Below are positions 24,237 through 43,189 of a DNA stretch of 64,000 nucleotides, piece after piece. How positions within the stretch are numbered: the stretch's first letter is position 1; the number at the start of each line of letters is the position of its first letter. A model generated the notes under the pieces. It was not told the DNA's origin. It saw only the letters and a list, made by a program, of their open reading frames with translations, and did not search any database. The stretch spans positions 10,416,001 to 10,480,000 of the forward strand of contig JAMPIQ010000002.1 of assembly GCA_024699855.1 (NCBI GenBank), read 5' to 3'. This stretch comes from Aphelenchoides besseyi. Taxonomy: Eukaryota > Nematoda > Chromadorea > Rhabditida > Aphelenchoididae. The translations under genes were made by a program, and so were the position numbers.

Positions 24237-25255
24237 AGCGCTCAAAGAATTGACGAGTGCCACAATTCAACTTTAAGCTCAGCAGAGGTCATAACAACAT
24301 TGCGCACTCAAGTTGCCTTTCTTCTCTTTTCGTCGAGACCTTAACTGGCTTAATTACACAAACAAACGAAGCTAAATACCATCAAAAAAGAGGTCGCAAA
24401 CACGCAGATCTTTAAGCGGTCCCTAGATTGGTCATTGAATCGTAATATTGTCGTAAAAACAAACAAATTTTGATCAACATTTGTTTTAAACTTCTGAACA
24501 TTTTGTATTGCGTTTCAAGTTTTAAATGTAATTTCTTCTTTATGATTGCTTATGATACAACAACTGAGGTTCACGAGGTCAACTACACGAGCAAACTCAA
24601 CAATTCAATCTCTGGCTGTAGGAGCTCGAAGGGCGAGACAGCAAGCGAACAGAAGAGAGACGACAGATGATGTAGAGAGATCGAAGGAATCAACCGGCAG
24701 TAGCTCAAAACCAAACAGTGAAAGATGTTTGCCTTTGGAACGTTTCGTTTAGATCTGTTATCGCAATTTCTAGGTAGATTACCCTTCTTTTGTTATTTCC
24801 ACACAGCCGGGTGTTAACTTCGAACGCAGAGACAAGGTCGAGGGCGTGGCAAAAACACGAACGCCGCCGCGTTCAGCAAATCGACGGGCGCAACTGTCGG
24901 ACCGTCGAGGGAAGTAGCGAGCGGTCGGATGCGCCGGGGCGAAAAAATAATAGCGGGACGATGACGTTCAATGGGAATCCTCAAAGAACCCACTCAATTG
25001 ATATATCCGTCAGTATCCAAAATAATCGGGAATCACAACACTTTTTGCGATTTTCGAATCCTCCAAATTTTTTGACCAAAAACCACGGCATCTGAGATCC
25101 AACTAATCTTTCATTAGACAATTTTGAAATCTTATTTAAATTCATTCATCTCTGCTTTGTATCGTAGATTCTAATTTACTAGCGTGTGTTTGTCGATCGT
25201 CTGTAAGCCATCGGTTTTTTCGTTTAAATTCGAGTATTTTTAGCCTATTTCGGTT
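24237..25255. other. Divergent intergenic/promoter region between GPCR and Mi-2 gene
   Basis: The two flanking genes are transcribed away from each other, so both promoters should lie here. A GC-rich block at about 24.82-24.97 kb includes GATGACGTTCAA, which contains a CRE/ATF-like core TGACGT. No exon could be supported. Confidence 0.4.
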
Positions 25256-31937
<6,682 letters not shown>

Positions 31938-33701
31938 AACGAAACTCTTAAACTAAAGGAACTGTCACTGATAACATTAAGACCCCCACTCGCAAACATT
32001 CTCTGTTCATTGTTTTATTTTTAAACTACTAATTTCCGTTATGCTCGAGTCAACATTTTTAGTATAACGAGAATAAACAAAAATCTCAGATCAAGTAAAA
32101 GTGTGACACCAAGTTTGTGTTCGAGGTTCACAAGTTGAAACAGATCAATGCAATTCTCCAGATAACTAAACGAGTGTGCGATAATTCAATTCGATTAACT
32201 GGTTGTTCTCATAACAAAACCAATCATTGTCCTACGAATACTAGTGGCTTGTTCACGTTACTAATAAACTTGCTGTTCTTGGGTCGTTTATTCAGGTACA
32301 GAAACAAACTTCGTCTGCTTTGGAGGTTCGTCTTTCAAGTGTTCACAGTTGAAATGATTGAAATTTGACAGCGTGTATCTTCTTTCATGTTTTGTTGCAA
32401 AAACAAACACGAAAGAATGAAGACTTCTTTCTTTAACTCAATGAATAATTCACGAGTTAGTTCTTTCAGGATAAAGTTTTTCAGTTCGGTTGCAGAGTAG
32501 TTTTTATAAGACGAACAGATTTAAATGCTGCAGAATAAAACCTCAAGTTTTCGAGTACTTGTTCCTCTTCACACCACCGTTGAATGTGTGAAAACCGTTG
32601 TTTTCGGTCGTTTCTCGACTTGGTGCCGCTTTCTCGCAATGCAAACGACGAACCATTGTTTGAATTCGCATTGTGCCAAGAGAACGCAATTTGTTCAACA
32701 CGAGATCTTCTGCTGTCATGAGTGACAAACGTTCTCAAATCCCAATGAATTTCCACAAAAATTTTTATTCTCGCTATTCGTCCATTTGCATTCTCTTCCC
32801 GACCTCTTGTTGTACGATGACGTTTTTTGCTCCTGTAGATACTCATTGTATCGCTTTGTTAAAAACATGTCTGGCCGACAAACGAGTTTTTGTCGAATTC
32901 TGCGGGAGCAGAAAACGTTTACATTCATTCATTTCATACCTAAAACAAGCCTCCTAATTGCGCCTTACTGACAAACGTCCTTCAAGTCGTTGGTTTAACA
33001 TACGCCAAAGGGTCCACGATTCAATTAAAGTTCGAAACATGATTTTCGGGCACCTCAAAACAACACAAAAACAGTCGTGTTGATGTTCGTCGGATTTCTT
33101 TTCGTATATTTGAACGCTGTCATTACGTCAGTCTGTTGATTCGTTCGATCTAATCACTATCTCATTTCACGTTCTGATATTAAAAGATGCGAACAAACGC
33201 CAATTGTCACCTTGTTTGAACAAACGAGTGGCTTTTAGAACAACGTCCACTGGTTAATCGTTCGATGACAACAGCCGCACGTGTGATGTCGTTTTCAGTT
33301 TTGATCTTTTGCTCATTTAAATGTAATTCGTAAACATTTTTACTAGTTCTCTTAAACAAACGAAAATAACTTCCCCGAATGGATTCGTTAAGTCTCGGCT
33401 ATAAATGGAAACAAAAAATTTGTTTGTGGTTATTATACATAGTTCACTAAGTGCTTTGCCACGTATACCAATGGAGATCTGTTTTCGAAAGAAGCAATTT
33501 AGATGACGATAATTATAGCTCCTACTTCCTTTGATCGATCATTACTTCTTGTTAATCCGCGGCTTCCGTGATAATTACACATTGAATGATGTGGTATGTA
33601 GAGAGATTTTTGTTTCATGAAAACACGTTAACTATCAACGTCCGAGTGTATGGTGGTACGTTTCTCTTATTCTACTATGGTTTCTCTCTTAACAAAGCAG
33701 A
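31938..33701. other. Mi-2 3' UTR and intergenic region
   Basis: AATAAA at 32072-32077 is the probable polyadenylation signal of the Mi-2 gene. Beyond it there is no supported exon until 33.7 kb. The acceptor CAG at 33698-33700, directly before the calcium-sensor ATG, means a 5' exon or a trans-splice site may lie in the right part of this stretch. Confidence 0.45.
32072..32077 (+). terminator. Polyadenylation signal of the Mi-2 gene
   Basis: AATAAA lies 135 nt after the TAA stop of the CHD gene. Confidence 0.55.
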
Positions 33702-34511
33702 ATGGCGATTCCAATCAACGAAGATCCCTATCATCATATGGGACCAACCTTATGGCCAAGCAAAGGTAAACTTTAAGGTGTTTAATCAGTCGAATCCATT
33801 TCGATAGATGACCTCGACCTAACTCCATTACCGTATTATCGGCCAGAAAGCATTGAAGATATAATCGAAAAAACGAAATTTACGAAACGTGAAGTTCAAT
33901 TCTATTATCGCTCTTTCAAGCAGGTACCTCGTGAGAGTTGTAAATCTAACGACAAGTATTTAAGTTGTGTCCAAGTGGCGTCGTAAAGTTAACCAATTTT
34001 CAAGAGATTTATTCCAACTTTTTTCCGCAAAGCAGCAATTGCAATCGATATGCAAATCTAGTCTTTAACAGCCTCGATAGTGATGGAAGAGGTCACATAA
34101 CTTTTGAGGTTGGATAACAAATTCTTTATCTTTCAATCATGTTATTTAGGAGTTCATTATTAGTTTATCGGTAATGACACGTGGATCAATTGAGGAGAAA
34201 TTAAATTGGGTTTTCTCGTTGTACGATGAGAACAAACGGAATTTCATTGGACAAGAGGAAATCATTAACGTGACTTCTGCCATCTACGAGCTTTTGAGTA
34301 GACAAGTTCGTTCACATGCAAGGCGAACAGACGTTTTCATTCATGCTCAACATGTTTACATGGTCTGTACGAATTTCGTGCAATTAGATTGCTTTTGTTT
34401 CAGAAATTGACGGAAGGCAAATCGAAGAAGATTAGTCGATGTCAGTTTATAGACGCTTGTTTGGACGAATCAATCGTAACATCACTTTCTCAATTGGATA
34501 CTAAACTTTAA
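33702..34511 (+). CDS. KChIP-like neuronal calcium sensor with degenerate EF-hand 4
   Basis: Spliced gene from ATG 33702-33704 to TAA 34509-34511. It begins MAIPINEDPYHHMGPTLWPS, then YRPESIEDIIEKTKFTKREV and a non-canonical first EF-hand region (CPSGVVKLTNFQEIYSNFFP), the Cys-Pro arrangement typical of this family. EF-hand 2 is DSDGRGHITFEE and EF-hand 3 is DENKRNFIGQEE, both with acidic residues at positions 1 and 12. The fourth region (TEGKSKKISRCQ) lacks Asp at position 1 and Glu at position 12, so it should not bind calcium normally. RPESLxxI and FYRxFK motifs match KChIP/NCS proteins, which tune A-type potassium channels or receptor kinases. No glycine at position 2, so no N-myristoylation. 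A CAG acceptor abuts the ATG, so an extra 5' exon is possible. Confidence 0.8.
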
Positions 34512-36463
34512 AACGCTCAGATTTCTGTTTTGGACATATTTTCAGGCGTGGAAGCGTAAACTATCCATCCAATGACGCACTTAGTGTTTGTTGTAATAGA
34601 CAGCTCAATTCTTTTTATTTCATTTGTATCATCAATCGAGCAACGTGTTCTTGTGTTATGGTATCTTTTGCACTTGTCAGTATTTAGAGTTTGTATAATA
34701 ATATCAAAAATAAACGGATTATGTTCCAATCTACGTGGATTTCATGTGTTGACCAATAAGCCACGATTATTTCGTAGTTATCCGACTGGTGATCTCTGCC
34801 TCATTGTGAACGAAACCATCTTTAGTTAAACTCAATGTTGGTCAATAATGCGCAAATAAAACTGCGATCGCGAAATTCTTTCTATCAGTTAATATACGGT
34901 TGGCGATAATTACTGTATTGATTTCTTGGAATAACTTTTGAAGATTTTTTCAACAGAAAGCGAGGAGATTTCGGTTAGTCACCACGACCAAGAACTTTCG
35001 TATCGGAGCTATTTATTGGTTTTGGGATAGACACCAAATTTCTCAGTATGTCATCTAATTTTCATGGGCACGTCAAGAAGACGCCTGCGGATTAACAAAT
35101 TGGCTGCTGGGTCTTTGTCTAAGGATCGAGAATTAAAAAACAGCTTTCTGAATATGCCAATTGGCGTCAATTCATCTTTGGGTTTCCAGAGATACCACAC
35201 TCACGTTTTCCTCTTCCGCTTTCCTTCACTTCATGAGTCCGAAGTTAAATTTTCGGTATGGCCCTTAAAGTCCACACGAAACGTCTGCCCGGACATAATC
35301 CCTTTTCGATGGCACGAAATTACGCATCCAAACGTTCGCACTTTCAATTAGAGTTTAAGTTGGTGAAAACGTCCGTTCCATTTTATTGGGCGCCTTTTTT
35401 ATAACCACAGAGCGAAGAATTGCCGTTGTTTTAAGTCGACTTCAATCTTCGCTTCACTACCACGACTTATAGGACAAACATTTGATTGTCTCGCTTTTTC
35501 TGGATGTTCATCAATTTCGTCTTCACAATCCGGCACGATAACCCGAGAAGTCTGCTTGAAGTAGATGCAGAATTACCGCAAAGGGTTTGCAGAAGCCTGA
35601 GCTTTTTCCAGGAAACCACTTCCTTTCGGCTTCTAATGACAAACATTTCGAACTAATTTTGATTCGCTTTTTTGCTTTTTTTCCACAGTTTTGCGAGTTT
35701 CTTTCGTTGTTGTAATACTCGTGAGAAATACCCGAGCAATCTCGTCATGTCGCTCAAACGGACAGTTCTTATTAAAACTGACGACCTAAGTCATTTATGC
35801 AACTGGTCGTCAAAGTTCTTTTTTCTCAAGTTTGCCACTCATGTGCTCGTGGTTCAGAAGTTGAAAGAAACCGCCGAATTGGGGAAGTTTTTTGAGAACA
35901 TAAACTTGATTATCACATTCTGGTGTTGAAATTTCGTTTGAACTTTGATTTCCATGTCTTCACGTGAAACGTGGTTTCTGTTATTTACCTCTTTTGTTCT
36001 TTGCTTCAACGGTTGTTTGTTTAAACGCATTACGTCGTGACGTTTAATTGTTTCATCTTTGGAACATTGTACGGGCGACAACTCGATTGACATGAATTGA
36101 GTTCTTCTGATTTCTCGGCTCACGAGCAAAATTGTTTGTTTTCTGTTGGGAGCATTTCATTCCTCACATGCTCTCGTTCCTATTTCCGTTAATAGCAATT
36201 TTATGCGATAGAACAGTCAATGCTCAGGAGCGTTAATATGGCTCGGATTTAAGTGCAAATCCCTTTTTCCTGTTCAATCATAAGTTCGTTTCGTTGAAAG
36301 AACAAACTACTTTAGAGTGTAAATGGGCATATAAGATGGCCGAAGAAAGGAATTAGTCTTTAAAGATTGTCAGAAAATGAACGAGATTGCTACTCATTAC
36401 ATATGAAATGTCATGAACTGCGCGTAATAGTTTTCGTGTTCATTGATTCAATTAGTTTTTCAG
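34512..36463. other. 3' UTR and intergenic region, no gene seen
   Basis: AATAAA at 34709-34714 probably ends the calcium-sensor transcript. The remainder holds only short frames without motifs; a start exon for the next gene could be hidden near its right end. Confidence 0.4.
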
Positions 36464-38248
36464 AATCTGTTTGACTTAGTGGTCGTTAACATCAGGTGGG
36501 CATTCCATCGTCGTGAGTGCCGATGGTTCTTGAAAACTGCGGATCGAAAAAGCAGGTGGATTATGTTGACTGATGATTAAAATGAAACTGTTTAGACCGA
36601 TCATGCACACATTTCAGTCGACCAGAAGTTCGCATAGTCGAAGTAGACGTGGTAAGCTGTTTGAACTCATTTGAGCATCAGGAGAATTGCATCGACGGAC
36701 AGAACATCTGGTTTATTAAAGTTGCTTAGCGTATAATAGTCGTGTCATAAGGTCAAATAGACGTATTTAATTGCTGCTTCAGTTGTAGCTGAAAATTACG
36801 GCCATAGCAGGAAAATATTCAACGAGAGTGGGTCGTTGCTTCATACTCAAAATGTAACAAGCAGACACGTATGAGCTCATCAACCTACTTGTGCATGAAA
36901 CTAATCATTACCACCAAACAACTTCTTTTTTGCCTTCATTTGTCCACGACTTTTCCGCGCGCTGGACGGGTAATGACGACTTTGAAAACGTGGAAACGGT
37001 GTGCGAGAATGTCATTGAGCAAACTGCGAAGACACTTATTACCGACTTGGTCTCATCGCTTTAATACAAACCGTGATATTGGAGTCTTGGCCACACATTT
37101 TACCTGCGCACAAGTTACTTTACCTGCCGCCGAATTTCTACGTCTTTTCCAGTGGTCATATGAATGCTTTTCTATTCAATAATGCGAATAAAGCCGACGA
37201 ATATGATCGCATTTTGATTGCGTGTTTTTATGATCTCCGGAATGACGAAAAACTAAAATTTTGGCTTCGAAACACGAATACTAACAACAAAATTGTTTTA
37301 GCAACAACGGCGTTTCGTTCGGCTTGCGATTGGCTTTGTTGCACCTCGAGCACTCGAAACGATGTCGAGCCGCCGCAACAAACGGATCCTCAGCGTTCGA
37401 TACGAGCTGCTTACGAAGTCGGGAACACAAGTGATTCGTTGATGACTACTAAGATTCACAACCTTATTTCAGCTCCAATAACCTTATCCCGGCCGATTGA
37501 TGGAAGCATCACGAATAATACCGGATCGCGATCGCCCGCCAACAGCGGGAAGAACGGTCGTAAAATCTCGCCAATTAGTCGCGACGATATTAACTCCCTC
37601 GAAAACACCGGTATTCGAAAGGAGTTTGGAGAAACACCGATCAACTCCGAACGTCTTGATCGTCTATCACCAACAAGTTCTGCACAGTCCAGCAGTCGCG
37701 AATTGGGTCGTCGAGTTGTTGTTAATCACCGATCAACTCATGTTTGTGCTACATCGTCGTCTCTAAGTGAACACTCAAGAAAACCCTCCGCTACAACATC
37801 AGTTGACATTCCGATTGCAACAACTCCTCAGAAGTTCCACAAGTTTTCACTTACTGAAACCGGAAGTCAATCATCTCGTATTAGTGTGGCAAGTCCTCGC
37901 TCCGCTCGTCCATTCGATGTCAATTCGACTCTGATCAATGGTCCGACACTACGAAATGAACAACCAAACACGAAGAAGCCATCAGTCAGCTTATTTGTGA
38001 ATTCGTGGTCACCACGCACCGAAGGAACGTCGAGTGTAGACGATACGAGCACAATTGAAACCCTGGATGTTGAAAACGACTCTCTTAACACCTATGGTTG
38101 GCTTCTTTTCGACCAACAACTTTCGCCCAACAGTGGGTTTGTCGCACATTTGTTGCGTGAGTTTTCGACTTTTACCGGTGCACTGCTTTCCGCCGACAAA
38201 CTAGGAAATAAAATTCGCGCATCTTTGACCCCGATCACACGTGATTAA
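36464..38248 (+). CDS. Unrecognised conserved-looking protein, N-terminal part (probably 5'-incomplete)
   Basis: I do not recognise this family. Exons join in phase: NLFDLVVVNI (from 36464, after TTTTTCAG), RPIMHTFQSTRSSHSRSRR, a third exon starting DTYELINLLVHETNHYHQTT after about 200 nt of intron, and after a 48-nt intron a large exon beginning ANCEDTYYRLGLIALIQTVI. The first ~170 residues look globular and helical (LIQTVILESWPHILPAHKLL, DEYDRILIACFYDLRNDEKL). The following ~250 residues are Ser/Thr/Asn/Pro-rich and probably disordered, ending at TAA after ASLTPITRD. The stop may instead be skipped by a GTGATT donor at 38240, linking to the exons from 39.5 kb. No start methionine was found for the first exon. 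Confidence 0.6.
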
Positions 38249-39443
38249 ACGCCGAGAAACGTTCGCGTTGCGTCCGTTTTTAAATCAGGATCGACGAAGA
38301 AAGGTCGCGAGATTGTGTGGAGCGGTGTTCTGTGTTTGTAGTGTTTTCAATTCGCAGGTGAAACGCCAACTCCAATTTCGAGACGAGCGCTCATATGGTG
38401 GAGACCATCGCTCATCAAAGCGGCTGTTCCGGACGTTTTCGCTTTGTTCGTGTCGGTCGAGCGCCAAATTCGAAGTGATAAGCGGGATGGTGGCGCTCGA
38501 AAACGACGTCCTCGCAGGTTGCGGGACGTTCACGAGCAACCGTTTTCCGTCTTTCAACCTTTGAATTTCCCACGCGACCTTCCGGCCGATAAACAATCGT
38601 AAAGTGGAGCCTTCAATCGAGAAACCAACTCGAAGATCTAATTATACGTCCTGCTCGCGAATTTTGACAACTTTCTCACGTTCTTTGTCATTTTATATGC
38701 GACTGCTGATGTTTCGTTGATTGGGGGAAATGCACGAGTAAACACGTGTCGGACGGAGCTCATTTTTCGATGTAAAATCGCGCATTCCAGTATTCACGCT
38801 CTCAATTAGTTTACGTTTTCCATTTCTGACCTTTACAGTCGAGGGGATTCCGGACCGAAAAGCAACAATGTTAAGCGTAACGTTATTTACGCGCTCTTTT
38901 CGTCAGAATTGGACCGACGGTTGGCCCCGAAATGTCCGCGGATCGACGGTAATCGATCGAATTGTTCACCTTTGACCTCGTGAGACGTAAAAAATCGGTC
39001 TTCCAATTCTTCTATTCGGATCACGATGTGGGCGTAATAATGCGAGTCATTTAATCGGCGGTCGTGACGTGTCCTAAAAAACGGGCAGCCCAACGGCGTT
39101 CGTTCGACACTGACGAGACGGTTTTTGCGTTAAAACGGCGCCAAACTCAACGATTTTATTGCTCGTCTTTGCCGCGGGACGTCCTTTTTTGTTCGCGAAT
39201 TCCCGAAATGTTTCAATTGAGCTCGTTTTCCATTCGAATTCAACGTCCACATGTCAGAAGCCTCAAATTCAATTCGAATTCCACGAACTTTATTGTACGT
39301 CTAGAAACAATTCGACTGTTAAATTGGATTCTTGTTCTCGGACAAAAGCGAGCAGTTGAATGAAACCTTTTCTTCTAATCAACCCGCTTTCTTTGCTAAT
39401 GAAACTCGAGGATTCTCTTTGTTTTCTATGTTCCGTTTGCTAA
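38249..39443. other. Intergenic or a long intron
   Basis: About 1.2 kb separates two blocks of coding sequence on the same strand that have similar Ser/Thr-rich composition. It is either the gap between two genes or one long intron. No exon is supported inside it. Confidence 0.4.
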
Positions 39444-41345
39444 TTGATCAATTTTCTGGAAGTTGTCCATGTGAATACGAAGAATGATGCATTAGTCGGT
39501 AGTGCTCTTTTGCCTCACTTGTCAAACAGAAACGAAAATGCGGTTGGTCCTAAACCCGCACTCACAGACCGTGCCGTTCGAATGCCTCGGGGAGAAGGCG
39601 GAAGCAGCGGAATACAAACCCGCTCTTCTTTGATGGCATTTCTCGATCCGCGCTTCGTTTTTACCGCTTACGAGCTCGTAAAACGCGTGTTTTCATTCAA
39701 CCAACCCGACTATCTGATTCAGTAGTACACGGACTCTTTCGATTCGCTTTTTCAACCATCGCCGTCTGGGTTGGTCGCCCATTCGATTGATGAGTGGACG
39801 TGAATTGTACCACTTCATCGACGACGTTCGACGAGGGCATTATGACGGTAAAATCAAACGTGAAACGATTGCCGATTCGCAGACGACGGCCAATGATCTC
39901 AAAGCGAACAGCTCAACAACACGATACGTGACTACCGTTCATGTTGGATCGATTGATGAGACGAAATCAACGTCAATGATTGACGCGCCCGTTTCTCTGC
40001 TTGTTAATGGAGCCACAACAACCGTCGACTCTTCTCTATTGGACACGAATCGTGCATATCGTCGGAAAGGTTCTTTGATGCCTCCAATTACTGAACAAGA
40101 TCTTCGGTCCACTGATCTCGGACATCGTGATCCCGTTTCGGTGGCTCAGGTTTTCGGTGCTGATTTTGCATCCCAGTATTGTGTACCGTTCGAAATGTCT
40201 TCGCAGCTGATTCCCGTTTCACCTTTTGTATTCGAATCTGCGGAGAAAATGTTGCGAAATCGAGCAAAAACTGAGGAATTAAGATTAGACGATGAAGATA
40301 AAAGTGATTTGTTATCGAAACGACCGACCGTAAAAATGCGCGTTAGACGTACGTGGGCAGACGGTCGTAAATCGGGGGCGACAAGTTCATTCGATGAACG
40401 ATCCTTAACTTTCCCTACGACTTTGAGTTCTGGCAATTTTCCTTCAACTTCCGGTTTGTCGTCGGAAAGCAGTGAATTGGGTCTGCGTCCGAATGAAAAT
40501 GAGGTTTCTAATCCAGGATGCGCGCAAGAGAATCCCGAGTTCTTGAAATTTCAACGGTCGTTTATCAATTGGGTACGTTTAAGATATCAAGCCACCACTA
40601 GTGATTTCGCCTTTAGATACGATCGCAAACTCAATGTTTTGGATGTGCTTTTATACTCCGTTCAAGCGAAAATAATCTCGCTGTGTGTCGGGTAATAGAA
40701 TACAAAACGCATGATCGAACATCACAAATTTCAGATCAGTGAAGACCAACAACTTTTTGCTGACGGCTTCTACTGCGTAAGTGTGCTTATTGACGCATCA
40801 TAAGTGTTTTTGTTTTTAGTGTGGACACGACCACTTAGTAGAGGCATTAGGACTCAAATCGAACGTCACTGGCAGCGAAACGGATCGTGGAGGAACACAG
40901 GGGCCAAAAACCTTGGATATTCGAGAATTGGATCAAGTAAGAACAAATTCACTGTGAAAATGGGACAAAATTTCAGGATATTTCGAGCGACTTGTTCTAT
41001 TTGGCTGAACAGATTCATCGACAATTGGGCACGGACAAACGGAAGACTCCCGAACGCAAAGATATCGAAGCTTCTTTGTGTGGAATAACGACTTCCAGCG
41101 GATTCGTTACGACTCTGATTATCGTTCATCAAAGTAAAGAGTAAGCGAGTTGTCGGTCATCAACCAAAACCGAAAGTTTTTGAGGAAACGAGAGCAAGAA
41201 TTAAAAGCTTTACTACCGCACATGGACATGATCGGATCGCTAACGGCATCAGTGTACAATTTGGAAGAACAACGTCGACTGTCACATCTTTCACAAATGA
41301 TTCTCGACAGAACACACCGAGTGTTATTGAATATGCGTAAGTGTT
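39444..41345 (+). CDS. Unrecognised protein, possibly the C-terminal part of the gene starting near 36.5 kb
   Basis: Family not recognised. The first exon includes SSLMAFLDPRFVFTAYELVK and FSFNQPDYLI. A GTAGTA donor near 39722 joins in phase to HGRELYHFIDDVRRGHYDGK. A long exon follows with PVSVAQVFGADFASQYCVPF, a Ser-rich stretch, then FLKFQRSFINWVRLRYQ and YDRKLNVLDVLLYSV. At about 40.74 kb the acceptor pattern CAGATCAG allows two sites; only the second keeps the frame, giving EDQQLFADGFYC, then CGHDHLVEALGLK. Later exons give DISSDLFYLAEQIHRQLG and a Ser/Thr tail ending SVIEYA at 41345. The exon start near 39444-39490 is uncertain. Consistent splice phases over six exons support a real gene; function is unknown. 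Confidence 0.55.
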
Positions 41346-43189
41346 TTTGTTCAACATTCAATCCACTAACCAAACTTCTTAAAATAATTTCTTGTATGTA
41401 CATTGATTGCAACTTTGACGTCACACGTCTATTCGTTGTAAATTCTTTTTTTTACCGAATTTTATGGACACCATAAAAGTAAAGTCGGTTTGTTGATTGG
41501 CAGCTGTAAGCGGCCACCGAATTTGTTTACGACGAGCATCATATTCAACACCGAATCTTAATTTCGAGGGCTCGTTCTTCACCTGTCGTAAAGGCAGGCG
41601 CCATTTTACAATCTCAACTGTTAACAACAGACCTTAAAATCTCGGCATTCGCACTATAGGCGACGGTTTGGCGCGGTCGTGAAGCTCAAAAATCCTCGAC
41701 CAATTACCGTACATTCGCTTATTGGATGCTGATTGACGTTTAATTGAACGGATAACGAGGAACATGAGCTTTCAATTATAGATCATTTCTTATTACTTCA
41801 CGACCTCCCGGATTTCTTTCCACTTGTTCTAATCATAATCGCGGCTGAGCGGTCCAATCTCCGTTCCGACAGTTTCATTTCATTAGTGAGAAGTATGTGA
41901 AAAAAGTGCTTTGTCCCGAATGCTCCTCTTAATTCTTCGATTTGTGGGATTAAATTTTTCGTATTCCGAAGTCTGTTACCAGTGTCGTAATTTTTTGCGT
42001 GGAGACGTGTCGAGGGTCGTAACACAACCGCAAATTGCCGTCAAAAATCGTGGAGACAAACTTCGGAAGTCGACAATCCGTGGATTTCGACGCAGGTATT
42101 TCGAACATCCCACGAACAATCGGATTGCGCCAAATTCCAAAATTTCAATTTTAAATCGTTTGACCTTTGAATTCGCATTTTAAGACCATTGATTTCCGAC
42201 CACTCGCGGGATTGTTTTTGTGGAGAAACTTGTGAAAATGGAGATTTTACGACTTGAATTCGGAACTCGTTTGCTTTTCACTGACGAACGTTCATTCTGA
42301 ACCGTTCGCTCATGGTTCCACGAAAAGATGTGTTGAGGAAAAGGCACCGGGATTTCTTGTCCAATTCCCGTATGAACTTGAAATCTCGAATCAGACTCCT
42401 CGACTGCGCCTCGTTTCTGTGTGGCACGCGGTTGTTCGCAACGAGCGCACGAACGGCGAAAACACGTCCGCAGAGATCCGCGAAATATCGATTAGCCGCC
42501 AAACTACTCTTCAGACTGTTCGACAGTGTGGATGCGAGGCGCTCACCGTGGGGTTCTGATTTTTAGAAAACGCAAACAAACCACACGACAACGCACAGTG
42601 AGCCTTCGGGCGCGAGATTCCGTTTCGGTTTTCGTTTTTTCGCCATTAAAAGAGTGGAACATAGTCTTGTTTCGTATTCTTCCGCTTCTTTTGTTTGTTC
42701 TTCTCGCGCAAAAACTCAAAGGGCACGAACGCGAGCGGTCACCTTTTCTTCTTGAGACTGCCGCTTTTTCCACACAATTCCCGCCTTTACCGCTTTTATC
42801 CACAGTGCCGGGGAAAGTGTGTGCCTTGGGGGAAGACAACGTGGAACGAGACCCACAACGCCGGCGGCTTTCTTGCTTCCACTTTTGCCAACTTTTTAGG
42901 CGTTTGGCTCGAATCCTCGTGGTTCAACGCCCGTTTTTTGTCGTTGGCTCCCGAATGTCTGGTAGTTTGGCTACGCATAGGTTGCCAAAATTGAGCTTCA
43001 CCGGCGCATTGTCGTCAATTTGGTTCGCCCGCTTTCTACCGACTTCCCATCGGCCACCTTCTCAATTCACAAATTCCCGTGCGTTTATCTGCTTCTCGTC
43101 GTTGGCTCACGTGTTGCGCTTACGCGTTTTCTGCTCTTACAATTCCGCACTCAAATTGCTACCTTTTCCTACAGCGGTGTTACGCTTGG
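41346..43189. other. Intergenic and presumed PDE promoter/5' UTR
   Basis: The right half (about 42.2-43.2 kb) is GC-rich, with long frames open on both strands that encode Arg/Ser/Phe-rich nonsense-like peptides without domains. An acceptor CCTACAG lies 16 nt upstream of the PDE ATG and may be a cis or trans splice site. Confidence 0.4.
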
